The notes: generated by a model from the letters alone, not told the origin. Positions 22,080-37,000 are shown, counted from the stretch's first letter. The stretch is DNA of 64,000 nt from Owenia fusiformis (GCA_903813345.2 CAIIXF020000009.1:35271759-35335758); one strand, 5' to 3'. A program made the numbers and translations.

Positions 22080-25000
22080 CTGAAATAGTGTGCTGTTTTG
22101 TTAGCATGTTCAACATGCAGGATATACTGTATTAAACATTTTAAAAGATTTAGAAAACAACAATACTGTCCACCATTTCCCAAGTGCCACCTTTAAATAT
22201 TCCTTGTGTGGTTACTAGCAGATCTTAATGTTAAACTAAATAATTTAATACAAGACTCATATACTACATATAAAGAGCTAGATACTTAGGTAAAACATGC
22301 ATTTCTTTTTATTATTTTCTCTTGATTTGTTGGTTAGCCCATATCCCATGATACAATACTAACATTGTATTAATTTGTATAAATGTACTTTGTTTTATTT
22401 AAGAAATACCATTCTATGGTTATGTTTCTCATATTTGTTATGTAGTTGGTTATGTTGGTTATAATTATTGGCACCTTGGTAGTTCTGAAAGGAGCCAGTT
22501 CTGCTATGGTTGAATGACTGCCTATTTTGGCTGAAAGGCTGTGTCATAACTTGTTCATCAAAAGTAGTGTTTGGTATAGGTGTTAGATTCACATTGACCA
22601 TGTACTTCCTGTTCTGTTTGTCGCCAATGACAAATCCCATCTGACCATCAGTTGGTGTTAAACTGGCAGCATGTGTTAGATCATTTCCTACAATTACAAA
22701 CATGCAAACACTACACAAAATGCATGCTTAAAACAGATTATTTCATTAATATCCAAGTGGATTATTCAAACCTTTACATACATGTAGATATAACATGAAA
22801 TAAGCAACAATAACACATTTATATGGCTTACCATTCTCAATAAAACAGTAACCTTCTAATTAAAACACATATCTACTAGTCAATGAGTTAGTGTTATGGT
22901 TAAATGCACAAATGTCAATATTAGAAAAACAAAACACCAAAACCTCCTATAAACCAGATAAAATAATGTATTTGATGATATGACCATACTCACCATTTCT
23001 GTGCCCATAACCATTGATCTCAGGACCTGTGTTACATGTGTTCTGGGGATGGTTGTCCAAGGCAATGTTTAATTGATGGTTGTTAATATTGAGTTTCCAG
23101 TTGTTAGCATTTGAGTCTGAAGATGGGGAAAATGCCGATGGGCCATTGTTAGTCATTGGGTTCTCAATTGAGGACAGGCCAGCAGACATATCGGGAAGAT
23201 TAATTGAAGTGTTTGCAGAAGGTGGTGTAGACCAAATAGAAGTATTGTTGTTAGGTGAATAGAGTTGAAAAGAATTGTTAGTTGGGGTACTAGAAGGATA
23301 AAATACATCAGGAGTAGTGTTAAAATTGTCATAAGTGCTTTGTCCACTTGTGTTATTAACGTGAGTGTTTTGATACATATCATAGTTATCACATGTCTCA
23401 AGACTACTTGGATCACTAGTGTTGTTATATGGATAGCTTTTGTCAGTATAAGAAGGTTCAGTAGGAGAGAAGGGACCAGGTGAGAAGACATCGGGTGTGC
23501 TGCTAGTATCACTAGCGAAACTATGTTGCTTTGACCGCAAGTAGATTCTAGTAGGGGAGGGATTGGTGCCTGGATCTTGTGCATCTGACATATTCTGTGC
23601 ATGTCCTACATAAACAAAACATGCAATGCTTTAGTTTCATGCATCTTGAACAGATAGAATAATATACATGCAATACTTATAACAAAAGGGCGAAATCTAC
23701 AGCATAGCTATATCATGCACAGGCGGGAACAAACTACAAATGGTGTACCAAGGGTAGGTCCTTATTTCTTAACTAGAGGTATGCATAATTTTAAACATGT
23801 TAATAATACAAATCTATTAGCAAATCTAAAACTACATATTAAACATGATTATTCTGTACAACACTATGGTATATTAGGCTTTAATTAGCTACAGAAAAAT
23901 AACAAACAATCACCTGCAACTAGTACATTGTTAAGCACACTGGTCGGAGTTGAAGAGTCATTTCTTAAAGAAACAAATGATGTTGACACTCTTCTTATAT
24001 CATCAGGGGTTCTGGGGGTTCCTTGTCTTGCATGAACTGGTTGATATTGTGTCATTTCTCCATTTTGTATCTCAGGACTGTAGTGTCCATTCTGTCGTGG
24101 ATTTTGGCCTTTGGTTTGCACTCTACCATTATAGGCTTGATAATCATTTAGGCTGTTATAGGTTTCTTTTCTTATATGCATGTCATATCTTTCACTTTGT
24201 GTTTGCTTCTGACTTTCACTGTTGATCCCATTTTGACTTGATGAACTTACAAAGGGTTTTGGTTTAGAATTTAGATTTCTGTCCATAAAGCCACTCATTG
24301 GTTGGCCTCTTCCAGGTTGAAACATACTTTCATCAATGCTTGGTCTTCTCATTTCTTGTCCAGTAAGTCCTGCTATGTTAAAAATGAAATGAGATTGAAT
24401 GTTTTAGATGGGGGTAATAAGTTAGAATTGACAATTACAAATAAAAATATTAATATTTATTAAACGGATGGGGTTTTAGAGGGAAATTTAAAATCACCTG
24501 GGCTAAAAGATTTTGGGGTTTTGCCTAATATAGTGTTTCGTCTTGAACTTTTTCCTTTTCGCCATGATGGTGTCCAAGTTGCTGCTGGCATTGTTTTCTG
24601 TTGATTATGTGGATTGAGTGAGTGGCTATATCTGTCATAATCCCTTGTTGTTTGGCTACTCATTGGCACATCTGTATTGTATCCACCAAAGCTGGACACA
24701 GATTCATCATCTCTGAACATATCCATGTCTGACATTATGTCATCATGTGAGTCAAAAGAAAAGTTAGCCCCACGTCGACCTGTTAATATATTTAATGTGG
24801 AATATTTTAGGTCAGGAATTATGTAAAACATGTTACTTCAAAGCACACACAATAACATCTCTAAACAGTGCAAAAACTTGTTATTTTCACATCTATCATT
24901 AACGCTTCTATCTAATGAACTGATGCAAATAAAATGCTTTTACTTATCATTAGCTTAGAAATTTCAAAATTTGAAAAATCACCTGAAAGCTCTCCTTCTT

Positions 25001-28000
25001 CACCAAACAGAGCTTTCCGGAATGCATCAATGACTGGTGACACATAATTTAAATCATCAATGGAATCATTACGCTGGTGCTGAGGGGTCATAGGGGCCAT
25101 GGAGGTTGCTGAGGTCAGGATTGGTTGTAGGGGAGATGGTTCTGGCCAGGTTGAAAGGGAGGATGGGAGATGGGTTGTGCTAAAAGCCTTGGAGCGACTT
25201 AGATTTGTGTGATTACCAATTGAGTTGTCATTGCTGTTTGAGGTGCTGCTATATTGCCTACTTGGGTTGAATTGTAGAGTTGTGGTGTGGCGCTGGCCAG
25301 CTGCAGGCAAAAGGGATGACTCATGCAATATGATGTATACAAACTAAATAAAACTTAATATGAAGTAATATAAATAAATATAACTGAAAATAATGATTGG
25401 TTGGTATGATACAAAATGGATGAACTAGTGAGTGATAGACCATTCCTAGAACTCAACAAAATTATGTGGATGATTGATATATAGATAATAATGATAATTC
25501 CATGATGCTATTAGGGACTAGCTACCTGATAATCTTGCAGACTTTACAGTACTTGCACTACTTGTACTGTCATTATCACTCTCTAATCTTGAACCACTAC
25601 TGCTACGCAACACATGGAGTCGCCCTGGATGATACATTGAATCATTTATGAGCACGCATCATTAGGAGTTTCATGAGGATGATGCATGAATTATCTTTAT
25701 TCTAAATTGTTATTATTGTCTCAATAATAACAATTCACATTTTTTGCTAATGTGCCAATACTATACATGTACCGTTATCATTCTAGTTAGCTCAGCGGTG
25801 ATAATAAAGTGTTCAGCTTTGATATATCTTTGAAAAGATTGTCAGGAGTTTCAAGCATATGTGATATTAAAAGCCATGTGTGAATAATGTATAAATTAAA
25901 CTTTTGTTGTGAAGTGTCATTAATTATGAAAATAGTTATTCATTACAAATGGTATTTTAAGTATATGTGCTATGATTGAAGTATGCAGAGCTTTGTTTCA
26001 AGAGGTCTGTAGTTATGGTAAGGTTATGGAGAACATGTCAGAACACTTTGACTGTATGACTTACTTAATTCTAGAACCTGGAACATGGTGCATAGCATTT
26101 TTATGAATTTTCGAGTTATAAGGAGGAAATCATACGCAAAAGCAAGCAGGAAAGCATTTTTATTAATTTGTTTGCAAAGCATTTCATTAAGAAAAATAAA
26201 ACCATGCAAATAACTAAACTAAAATACAATAACTTACAATGACTTCAAATTAAAATGCCATGCCATTCTTAATATTTACTGTAAAACTTACTTTGGAAGA
26301 TGTCTGCATATAGAATGACCCTTTTTAAGTATACCTATTTGATCATATACATTCAAACTATCTATTACCTGTACTTTGTGACCTTGGTGTCTGTGATGAA
26401 GGTGTTGACACTCCACTACTGGGCTGCCCAACTGGTGACCATCCCATTGGTTTCTTGTTATAGTTTGCCTTTCCCCCTGTCTTTGGCATTGTGGGTGGGG
26501 GAGTCTTGTGTGGTGCAGACTGGGTAGTAACTGTTTGACCACTCTGTGATGCTGGGGTCCACATTGCAGTAGATGGGGCTGTACTGCTTGTTGGGGCTCC
26601 ACTTCCTTTTCCTTTAAGATCTGCTTTAATTTCTGCTGCAGCTATGTCACGTTTATACTTGTCAAGATGACTAAATGCTTTATCCAGATTGCCATATGGA
26701 TTTTCAGCAGCTGCTTCCCAGGGTGTTACTTCAGCCTTGGCTAACTCTACCATCTCTGTTAGACGGTTTCTAGGTTGCTGTCCCCCAACCTCAGGTCCAG
26801 CTGATTTAGGAGGAGCTGGAGGTGGTGTTGGAGGCTCTTTCACATTGGACTCATCCACCACCCAATTCTCAGATTTTGCTCTTCGCTTTTCAAAGATCTT
26901 CCCTCCCCTTCCCTTTGCCTCTTGCAATGCGGATGCAAGACTAAAGCATGCCTCAGCTGGCACTGTATTATGAACATTTTTTGGCTTGCTTAATCGCATG
27001 TTCTCTAGGTCCTGTGCTGTTAATTTCGTTTTAAGTTTTTCTTTTCCACCAATTAAATCAGCAGGAGAGAACTGGGGTATTTTAAAACTAAACAATGCAG
27101 AATTTGGATCTGGTGAAGGAGGTTCATATGGCTCAGAAACATCCTCAAGGTCTCCTATGTCACCATGACCACTACCGGAGCTACCTCCAAATTCAGATCC
27201 TGCATGTGTCCACTTTCCAGCCTTTTTTACACGCTTCATGAACATTTTCGCACCCCTAGCCTTTTGATTAGCTGGGGAAGTTAACTGCGCAGCAACCCTA
27301 CGGCACATTTCAATTTGTTCATCTATGCTTGGGTATTGGGCATCAGGGTTGTCATAGAATGCTGAATCTGCAAACATCTTCTCTGAAAATGAAAAAAATA
27401 TAATTGCATCATAAGTGGTATATTAATGTAATATAAAGATCTGAGACATCATGACATAAAGTCATAATGAGGACAATACATGTACATGACAATATGATGC
27501 ATTTTAAGTGTATACATGTACACAGAAAAACAACTATTTTAAATGTGTGTAATGTTAGAGTAAATTATATTATAGTAAATGCTTTTAAAATTTCAAGAAA
27601 TCTATCAATAAAGAATTTAATATGGATGTGACATAACTTAACAATTTTTTCCACATAAAATGATATTTTAATTGTGTAAATGAGATCTGGGTGTTTGTGT
27701 TCTATTGATATCACCCTACTCTTTCTGACTTTTTTAGAGAAAAGTTGAACAGAAAGAAAAGTTGAACAGAAAGACATAGTACTCTATAAAAATAGTTGGG
27801 GTAAAAATAACAAAAAAGAGCCTGTTGTGAGTACCAACTAATTCATCGTAAGCAAACAGATGGTTTATGGAATTGTGAGGTGAAAATATTAGGAGCTAAC
27901 TCATCCTGTTTGATGTGGATTCACTACCTAGTTGTAGAGAAACCTGTTGAACATTTATGCTATTCCTCATGCATGATAATGAATTGTGGTAATTTTATCA

Positions 28001-31000
28001 ATCAACTGACTGTTTCCACACTGTATCAACTGCAAAATGAGGTATTAGGCAAGTGTTATAATACATGTAGCCAAATATTATATTTGATTAAATGAGCATG
28101 ATAAAACTCATGTATGCTTTGATGTTGATCTTAATTTTTATTTAGCATTTGACATTGGATCCAGGAATATAAGATATCTGATTGCTCATATTGGCCAGCA
28201 ATTAATTAATAGCCAATTAGTAAGCCCATGTCAAGTCAGTCAAATGAGGTAGAATTAAGCGAAATTACATGTACTGGTAGTTCTTTTCACAAAAAATTGT
28301 ATTTGCATGCCCATTTGTGCTGATATTGATCCATTAATTTTAAATATTTATAGTGATATTCAGTTTCTCATATGTGACATCAACTAGCCTAGCACATTTC
28401 CTCAAATTTTGTTTCTTCTGGAAATATATTAAGATGGAAGAGTAATTGTAAGACAAAAATAGGATGCTTATGCTTTGGTTTAGGCTGAACTCATCTGACA
28501 TTTATTTGGGAAAGTTGCCTAGTATTTCTGGCAGTGGATATAGAAATGATTAGTTCAGTATGTTGGTAGCGCGTATTGTTAGATGTCTTGTAACATATTT
28601 TCTGCACCTCTGTTGGCGTATTATTAATTATAGATAATATGACCACAAAGCATTAAATACATGTAGATAAATGTGTGTCCAGTATCTGCCATATTTAATA
28701 AAATAAATTTGCTTACTTTTTGACCTTCTGCCACTAGTTATGCTAGAATCAGGACTGGTGTCCATAGCCTCATCTTTTAACACACTGACTTGTTTGTTAG
28801 GTGAAGCCCAGAAATGACCTTTTTGGTGTGGTATTAAGGATGGGTCATCTTGTTCCATTGGCACCTCTTGTGAGGGAGGGTCATGTTGTATAGGTATAAC
28901 CTTTACATCTTCTTTTGGGGGTTGAGGCTTTGGTTGTGGTACATGTGTAGGTTGCCATGTTGGAGGCTTCTCAACAGGGCCTGAGATTCTTCTAACATTA
29001 AACTGTGGTCCTTTACTTACAGGGGACACTTGGGCTGGAGATACATTCTCCTTTGTGCTTGGTTGACCCGGGCTCCATATTTTAGGCTGAGGGGCAGAGG
29101 GTTCTTCAGGCTTTGGTTGGCTATTACTTAGTCCTAATGTTATTTGTGAAGGCTGTAACACATTAGCTTGAACATTACGCACTTGAAATTTGGGACCAGG
29201 CCCAGGCATTGCCTTTGGAGTCTTTTTAATTTCACCATATTGGATCCCTGGATTAGCCATGGGGTTTATTTCAGGTTGAGAGGGTTTATGGGCAGCCTGG
29301 TAGGTTTGGGTGGTTTTCTTTATTTCTCCAAATTGTCTACCAGGTTCAAAGCTAGATGGAGGGATTTTTTGTGTTTGATCTATTTTACCACCTAACCTCT
29401 CTGCAATGTTCTTAACTTTGAAAATCTGTTTTCCACCAGAATGTCCTAAATCACCTGAAGATGTGGTTATCTTCTCCTGGCGAGAGGTTTTGGTTATTTT
29501 GGCATTACCAACAGTTCCTTCTTGAACCTCAGTCCGTATATTATGTGTGCTATCACCTTGTTTGAAAGTCTCTTCTGTTACATTATGCTTTTCTATGTTG
29601 TCATAGGGCTGTTGAAAGTTCAACTGAGCCTTAGATGGTGCCACATTCTGGGCAGGTTGTACTGGCTCAGTTGGTTTGACCGCTGGGATTTTAGCAACCT
29701 TTAGTGGTTTGGGTTGTTCCACTGGGGCAGGGGCAGCTGCTTGTTTTACAGGAGCAGGTTGTTCTACTCCAATTCCAAATTGCCTCGCAGTTTCACTTCC
29801 TCTGGAAAATAATACACACACCATTAGTTCTTCAGATTAATGAAAATTACTTCAGCTAAAATCATTAGTGTGATGTTTGAAACTTTCTCTAAATAAATGA
29901 TAAATTCTAAAACACTAGCATACATCATAATACCTAAAATATCCAAGAAGAAATATTAGAAATTTTAAAATCCTATGTGTCCATTAAATTTCTTCCATTT
30001 TAGAAATGGTATCAACCCAAGCATTCTCTTCAGTATGTCAGAAGTTGTGTTACCACATTATGTATGTACTTGTGCAATATGTAAACATTTTGATGATGAT
30101 TGCATACTACTTATGATAAAAAGAGAGTATATCATATGTTTACAGGTATGTGTTACATATGATAAGTGCCAAAACATTCAGTGTGATATTCAGTTCCAGG
30201 TGCATAACAATACAATAAACTGGGTGCCAATTACTCAGTAATGTACAATGTAGACTCACAATATAGCCTCCATCAACTCAGCAATGTACCCAATTGTAAG
30301 GTACATTGTACTGTATTGGCACTTAGCTTTCATACATTTTTCTTTTTTACCAGTCTTCCTACCCACCAAATCAAATTGTATTATTTTTTCAATTCATAGC
30401 AGTTAACATCATGCAACAACCTTTCAAATCAATCAAATCAATGATGAACACAAATATTTTCATTACCCTATTATATATTATAATGAATGGGAAAGAGTAA
30501 TTCAAGCTCACAATTACAGTTGATTAATAAGGGAAGGATTCATATTTAATGATGCCAGAATTGTGAAACTGTTTAACATGAACATTGTTTTTTGTGTTGC
30601 CCTTGGTACTTTTTTCTAAAAAGTATTTCAACTGAAGTCTGTTTGTGATTTCAGCGTTCCAGATTTTAGTAAAAGATTTATAATGTTTTACAAAAGGCAG
30701 ATTATCAGCTTATAAAAATGGTGGATCATTGGTTTTCTCAGTTATAAAGCAAAATAATTCTCACAAATACATCACTTCATCCCTATAAAAGCTAAGCTGT
30801 CATGTATTGCCATGGTAACACTTAACACACCATTGCTATAGAAACTACTATCTGTATCCTACTTACGAGATTAACTTTTTAGCATTTTTATCACCTCTGA
30901 AAGTTGCAAAATCATATATCCATTTGACTTACTATGTGTAATCATGTTACTCCTGCACTAGGTTGGAATAACTTTCTTTACTGGGACATTGATATTCTAC

Positions 31001-34000
31001 CTGCTATATAATTGGTTTGATATGTGTTTCCTCTGTGTTTTCTCTGAATATTGCCACACCTTTGGTTTCAGCATCATAATATAAACATTTTGACTTTAAA
31101 CAATTCTTATATTCTAATAAACTTCTATTTATCTAATTTCATCCAACATGCTGAAAACGTTTTCAACCACCAGATGGTATACTCTTTGACAAATTTTAAC
31201 CAGAAGCATATTCAAAATACAAATTGAAGCATAAATGTTTATTTACCTCATGACAACCATATCAATGTCATTCCCTGCAGCATCAACTAGGGACATGGCA
31301 TCAGGGTGACTCTTGCCTTCAACATTCTTCCCATTGATAGACACCAGAATATCTCCTTCCTGAAGACCTCCATTGTGAGCTTTACTCCTCTTGCGCAACT
31401 GAAAATTCAGATCATAAGAGAGGTAACATGCAAAGAAATAAATACACAAAATTCATGTACATGTATCATTTATTAATATACACATTGAAGAATGAGAAAA
31501 TAAAACATATTCTACAATTAAACAATGTTGACTTGGAAATGTTTTCTAACCAGTAGATGCATGCTTTTTTGTATTTATGAATCATGAATAAAGTGTACAT
31601 GTATTTTACACAAACTGGTTGCATCTTGTGCTGATTTGAGGAAAAACATAGATTGTTTCTGTGTTTTTTTGGTCATCCTGACACAACCAAAATCAGAAAA
31701 TGACCCTTTTACACTCAATGATTTGGTTAAAGATAAACTCAGTTCTCCAGATAAATAAATTAAACTCATTCGATATTAATTTATTGGAAGCATTCATTCT
31801 TTTTGTTTGATTTCATTGTACAGTACAAACCTATCACTACTTCTTTAATATCAGATACTGATCTTTTGGCATCCATGTGGGCCTTGTAGAGACGAAACAA
31901 TTCTTATCATTTGTGAATTACCCAGAGACAAAACTACATTCCAGGAATCTTACTTGTAGGAGGGCAAACACCTCCATGCTCTTAGCATCTTGGAAAATAA
32001 GTAGCCAATGATTAGTTCAATATTCTATTTTTACCCCATCATCAATTTCCAAATGATTAGGTTCAAAAACATTCCAACTGGTCTGAGAAATAACACTGAA
32101 TCATTAGATAACAAATTACATTGGGTTTGGTCCATTTATATTACACAGTAAGAGGATAGATGTTCATGTATTTATATGAGTTTTCTATATTAATGACTTA
32201 AATGAAAGAAATATTGAAGGAATGACTTAAATGAAAGAAATATTGAAGACCACTGTCACTTACAAAAAAGCTAACCCTAACATCCCAACATCTTATCAAA
32301 ACAATAGTTTAAATTACCCCCATGACCGCACCCCCCCCCATGACCGCCATCAAACAACCATTAGCACAATCCAAAACCACAAAACCATGGGTTATTCAGT
32401 TTGTTTATAAATAAACTTGTTTTGAGAACTGCACCATTATGATTCTGGTTTCAAAAATCTGTTTGATTTATAGTTGTTATCCTCCCCAACATTTGGCACT
32501 TCATTTAGTCTCATGCTAGGTCACATTGACCTGTATACTTACTCTTGGAGATTTGATATGTTTATCTGTGAATGTAGCAATCCTTTTGAATATGTTCCAG
32601 TTTCTGGAACTTTTTGAAGCCATATTAATAATCACATTCTATATCAATTCATTGCACCATCATCGCACATCTTTTATTTTAATGTCTATTCTCACATTCA
32701 TTTTAAGTGACCATATTATTTCACCCAATGCTGAGTGTTAATTACAGGTGTGCTTCAACTACTAGGCAAGTCATATGGCTAATGATACCTTAGCAATTAG
32801 GTATTGTGTTATATAGTGGCTTCAGGGATATATCAGATATTATTTTATATTTTATGGAAAGGTGCCATGACATTTTCTTGTATTTGGATTCCGTGAAGAT
32901 GGTATTTTAACAAACAAAACTGATGTGTATAACTTCCTAATAAATACCTGTGCTTCTTTTATATTTTAAAAGTGTACTTGGAATGGGAGATATCAATTTA
33001 TTTGAAATGATATTTTATAATTTGGTCTTGAATAAAAAAGATTTAGCCCATTAAAACATAATAACAATATACACTGACCTTCACTGTTAACAAAAAATAC
33101 ATTTAGATTCGGTCAATTGAACAAGGCAGAAATGGTTGCCAATCAATCAACATGAAAATACAAATAAGCCATGTTGACAATACAGTGTTAAATGGATACT
33201 AGTGAGCCTTTAATCAATTATCATAAACATAAACATAGCAATTAAGGACTGAAACAGTGGCTTTGACTGCTCAATGAGCATACATGTAGTTGGGTCAGAA
33301 ATGAGTGAAAGCAATGATTATATAATGTTTAAAATCCAAAAATGACCTGTTTGGAAATTAAGTATCAATCAAACATGTGCATGTAAATGTTAATATAAAT
33401 ATATATCTGATGATAAGCAAAACAATTACCTGAGAACCAGGTTGTTAATGGACAGAGCATAGTCCTTATGTTCAACCCTTGTTTACCTGAACTTTTAAGA
33501 CTAGTTCAGAAGGTACCCAAGGTTATGTTGTGTTTGGTTTGACCGGTAGTAGGTTGAAGTGGCTGAATTAAGAATGTACTTGTCATTTCTGGTTTAACTT
33601 CTTTGCATCAAAGATTAAGATATTTATATGGCTAACAAGTTCACTTAGATTCAATGGTTTTAAGTTTTAGTTACGCATTCATGTACAGTAGGCTAATTGC
33701 CAATATCAAATAAAATGATAACAATTAACAATGGCCTTATTTGCCAAGAAAACCTTGCTTTAAATGTTCAGCTGTATAAGACTAAACAAACAAATTAAAA
33801 TTAGAATGGAAAATTGTATACATGCACTTTTTATATACAAAGATCACCACTAATAGCTGTAATTCTGTAAATGTTGTCTCTTGTACTCCGTTAGATGTAC
33901 ATAGTACCCATTTCAGTTATAATATTTACTCTACAAACTTGTTGTAGGTAAAACAGCTGAACATATATTTGCTTCACATATTTGTATTCTTAATCTTGCT

Positions 34001-37000
34001 TAATCACGTTTACCATGCTTTTATTAATTAACCAAATTGTTTAATTGTGTCTGAGAGACTAATTACATTTACAACAAATCCTGAAGTCAGGAACATTTCT
34101 ATGTCTCTATAGCTATAAAATTAGGGTGTGTTATGGAGCCCTATTACAGTTGTTGATAAGTGTTATTTTATTTTCCTTATATTCCCCTCCCCTGTGAATC
34201 TGCACAGATAGATATTCAGTTGATTAATTTCTAACCATTACCATTCAACATTGATACCAGTGACTAAAGCAGAATGAAAAAGGCGTAGAGATAACAACAT
34301 CAGACTGAAACACTTGAACATGGGCCAATGCAAAACCTTCAAGGGCACATACAAACATCCAACAACAGCTTAGTGTCATGGTGATCATTCTACACTTAAA
34401 TAATGTATTTGGAAAGCTTTATCAGGTATGGTTCACACTAATACTATGTTCCCTTGATAGTGTTCCTGCCCTTTTATCATATTGGGTATTAGGTTTATCT
34501 ATGTTGTGGATGATCATCAATAATTTAGGACTAAAATACTTAAATTACCTGAATGTTAGAACTTGACTCATCAGTTGAATCCCTTGCATTTAGACCCTTA
34601 ATTTTGTGATCATTTGTTGTTGCAATTAATTGTTGTTCATCATTTCCATCACAATTTTCTTTGACAGTGTCAGATCCAGATTCATAATCTGTGTTGTCAT
34701 TCTTTATAATGATTGATCTGTCCTTTATATGAAAGGATTGGTTGTCTTTGTCATCTGATTCAAAAAGGGATAAACTATTTGTCACTGCACTTTGTGTAAT
34801 GTGCTCAGCAATTTCTTCAGCATATCTTGCAAATAAAGAATGTTCATCGTTGAATATTTCTTGACCACTTTTGGTGCTTGGTTCACATTTCTTTGTTCTT
34901 GATGTGTCTGTATTTGCATTTGTTTCTTCGGCTGTTTTGTTTGATTCCTTCCCTACCTTATATATATTACTTGCTTTAAGAATTGATTTGGTGGCAACAT
35001 TTTCAACATTATTCTCTCTCAATTCATCTTCATTTACCTTAATCATTTTGTCATCATCTTCATTTCTAGACATATCTGTAAAAGTATTATCACGTCCTAC
35101 ATTCTCATGTTTTGAAACTTCATATTCTGTATTGTCCTCTAACATCACATTGTTTACTCGTACTTTCTTTGCTGCTTCCTTCTTCTTACACCATTCAAAT
35201 GCATTGTTATCACCTTCTGATTGGCCGTGGACCATTTGATTTTGATCCCCATCATTGTCATTCAGTTCCACATTCTTATCCATCTCAGATGTATTTCTAT
35301 TCAGAGCATCATGTACCACTTCCTGGAGAATACTTTCATTTATATCCTCTTTGTTCTGTATATGTGTCATATCTTGCCTGTTTTTGTCAATAACAGCTGT
35401 GACAATTTCCTTTAAATGTCTTACTTTTGTTTCCAAGTCAAAGCTATTCTTTAAGGATTTGGTAGTTTCCTTCTCAACTTGATTAGATATACTGTTCTTT
35501 AATTTTCCAGCTGGTTGAACCTCCTTCTTTTTCTCATCCATCCAGTTCTGTATTACCTTGCTGTTTAAGTTATCTTTCTTCTTTGCACTTGATCTTGCTT
35601 GTGTAGTTTTAACTATTGATTTCTTGACTGGTGGATCCTTTTTTATTGATGTGCTTCTCTCATTAACAGGATTTGATTGATCTTTTTGTTTGACTTTTAT
35701 ATCTATTTGTTTGTTCAAACTTTCATTGGTTTTTATTTTTTGTGTTTCAGATTTGACGTATTTCATTGATACTGGATTGCTTTTTTGGTCAGATTTTCTT
35801 GTTGTTTTCTTAATTATTTCCTCATTCGGAGATTTAATATCATTTTTTCTCCCTATTGAACTAGGATTTTTAGAACCACTTGTCTGAATCCTTGCCTTGG
35901 GTGAAGCCATTTCTTTATCACTTTTTTCATCAACTTTCTTAAAAGCAACCTCTTTGGTTGATTTAACTTTTGACTTCACTAATGAGCTATTGAAATATGT
36001 CATTGGTCTGACTTTGGTTGATTTGTCCTTATCCTTTTCAATGTCTTTAGTTCTCACAACTTTGTTCTTTTCTAGTTCCTTACTGGCAACATTACTTTTC
36101 AGAATCTTTGGTTTGACTATTGGAGTATGTCTTTCAACTTGGGGACTCGGTTTTGATATTAAATGTCTGACTCCAAGTGGCTTCACCAATATTGCTTTTT
36201 TCTGGGCCTGTGTTTCCTTCTTCTCTTTTTTGGTTGAATCTTTGTCTGTGTCAGCTGATTTTGTCTTAGGTTTAATTGGCATCTGTTTGGTTGGTATTCT
36301 TCTGCCCTCCTTTGGTGTCTTTACTGAAGAACTGGATTCAGCTTTTTGTTCATTCAGTGTGCTTCCTTTCATTGTATCTTTATTCACTCCAACAACTTTA
36401 TTCTTTGGCTTGATTGAAATTGTCTTGCCTCTTACATCCTGCTCTTTTACGGTCTTGCCAACAGGTTTACCAACTTTATTCCTTGTTTGACCTCTAAATA
36501 ACGCTGATTTCTCACCATCTTTACCTTCATTTATCAGTGTGTTGTTTGCTGACTTAGGCTTTGATTTTGAATTATATACTTCACCTCCTTTTATTTTAGG
36601 TTTTGTCTTATCATCTTGTTTTATCTTTTTGACTTTTACTTCTAAATCTTCCTTTTTGTTTGTATCACTTTTATTTTTGCAGCTTTTACTCATACTGTCT
36701 TCCGATTGTTCTGGTGTATAACTAAGAGATAATGCTTTATCTAGTATCTTAAATGATGATAGCATATATTGACATGCCGCATCTATATCATTGTCAATAT
36801 TTTCTTGGATTTTTATTTCATTTTCCTCTGCCATTGCTGCTCCTTTTCCTTCTGCCATGATGATTATTCTGCACTCCTCTCTATAACTGGGCACAGAACA
36901 AACTTACCTGTAAATTGATTTAGCAAGTTAAACAAATTGACTATTCACTGTTTGATAATTTCATAACCTCCAAACCTTCCACTTCACAACAATCCAAACT

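Noticed and set aside
22923-24352. Overlapping frames on both strands across exons 8 and 9
   Set aside because: Only the minus frame that matches the phase 1 splice sites on both sides is kept; the others are shadows.
29975-30241. 88-codon plus-strand frame with several cysteines
   Set aside because: It lies in an intron of the opposite-strand gene, lacks splice context, and its Cys spacing fits no known domain.
21760-31398. Annotation as a Zasp/PDLIM protein
   Set aside because: The PDZ is similar, but no LIM domain or ZM motif is found, and the KRxKK/W motifs fit synaptopodin-2 better. It is kept only as an alternative.
34871-36721. Plus-strand frames up to 197 codons opposite the 770-codon exon
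   Set aside because: They are Phe/Leu/Ser-rich shadows of a Lys-rich coding exon, with no splice or domain support.
36858-36894. Extending the 770-codon exon upstream of its ATG
   Set aside because: The upstream codons begin after an in-frame TAA and include only a GTG, while a splice acceptor lies 26 bases before the ATG.
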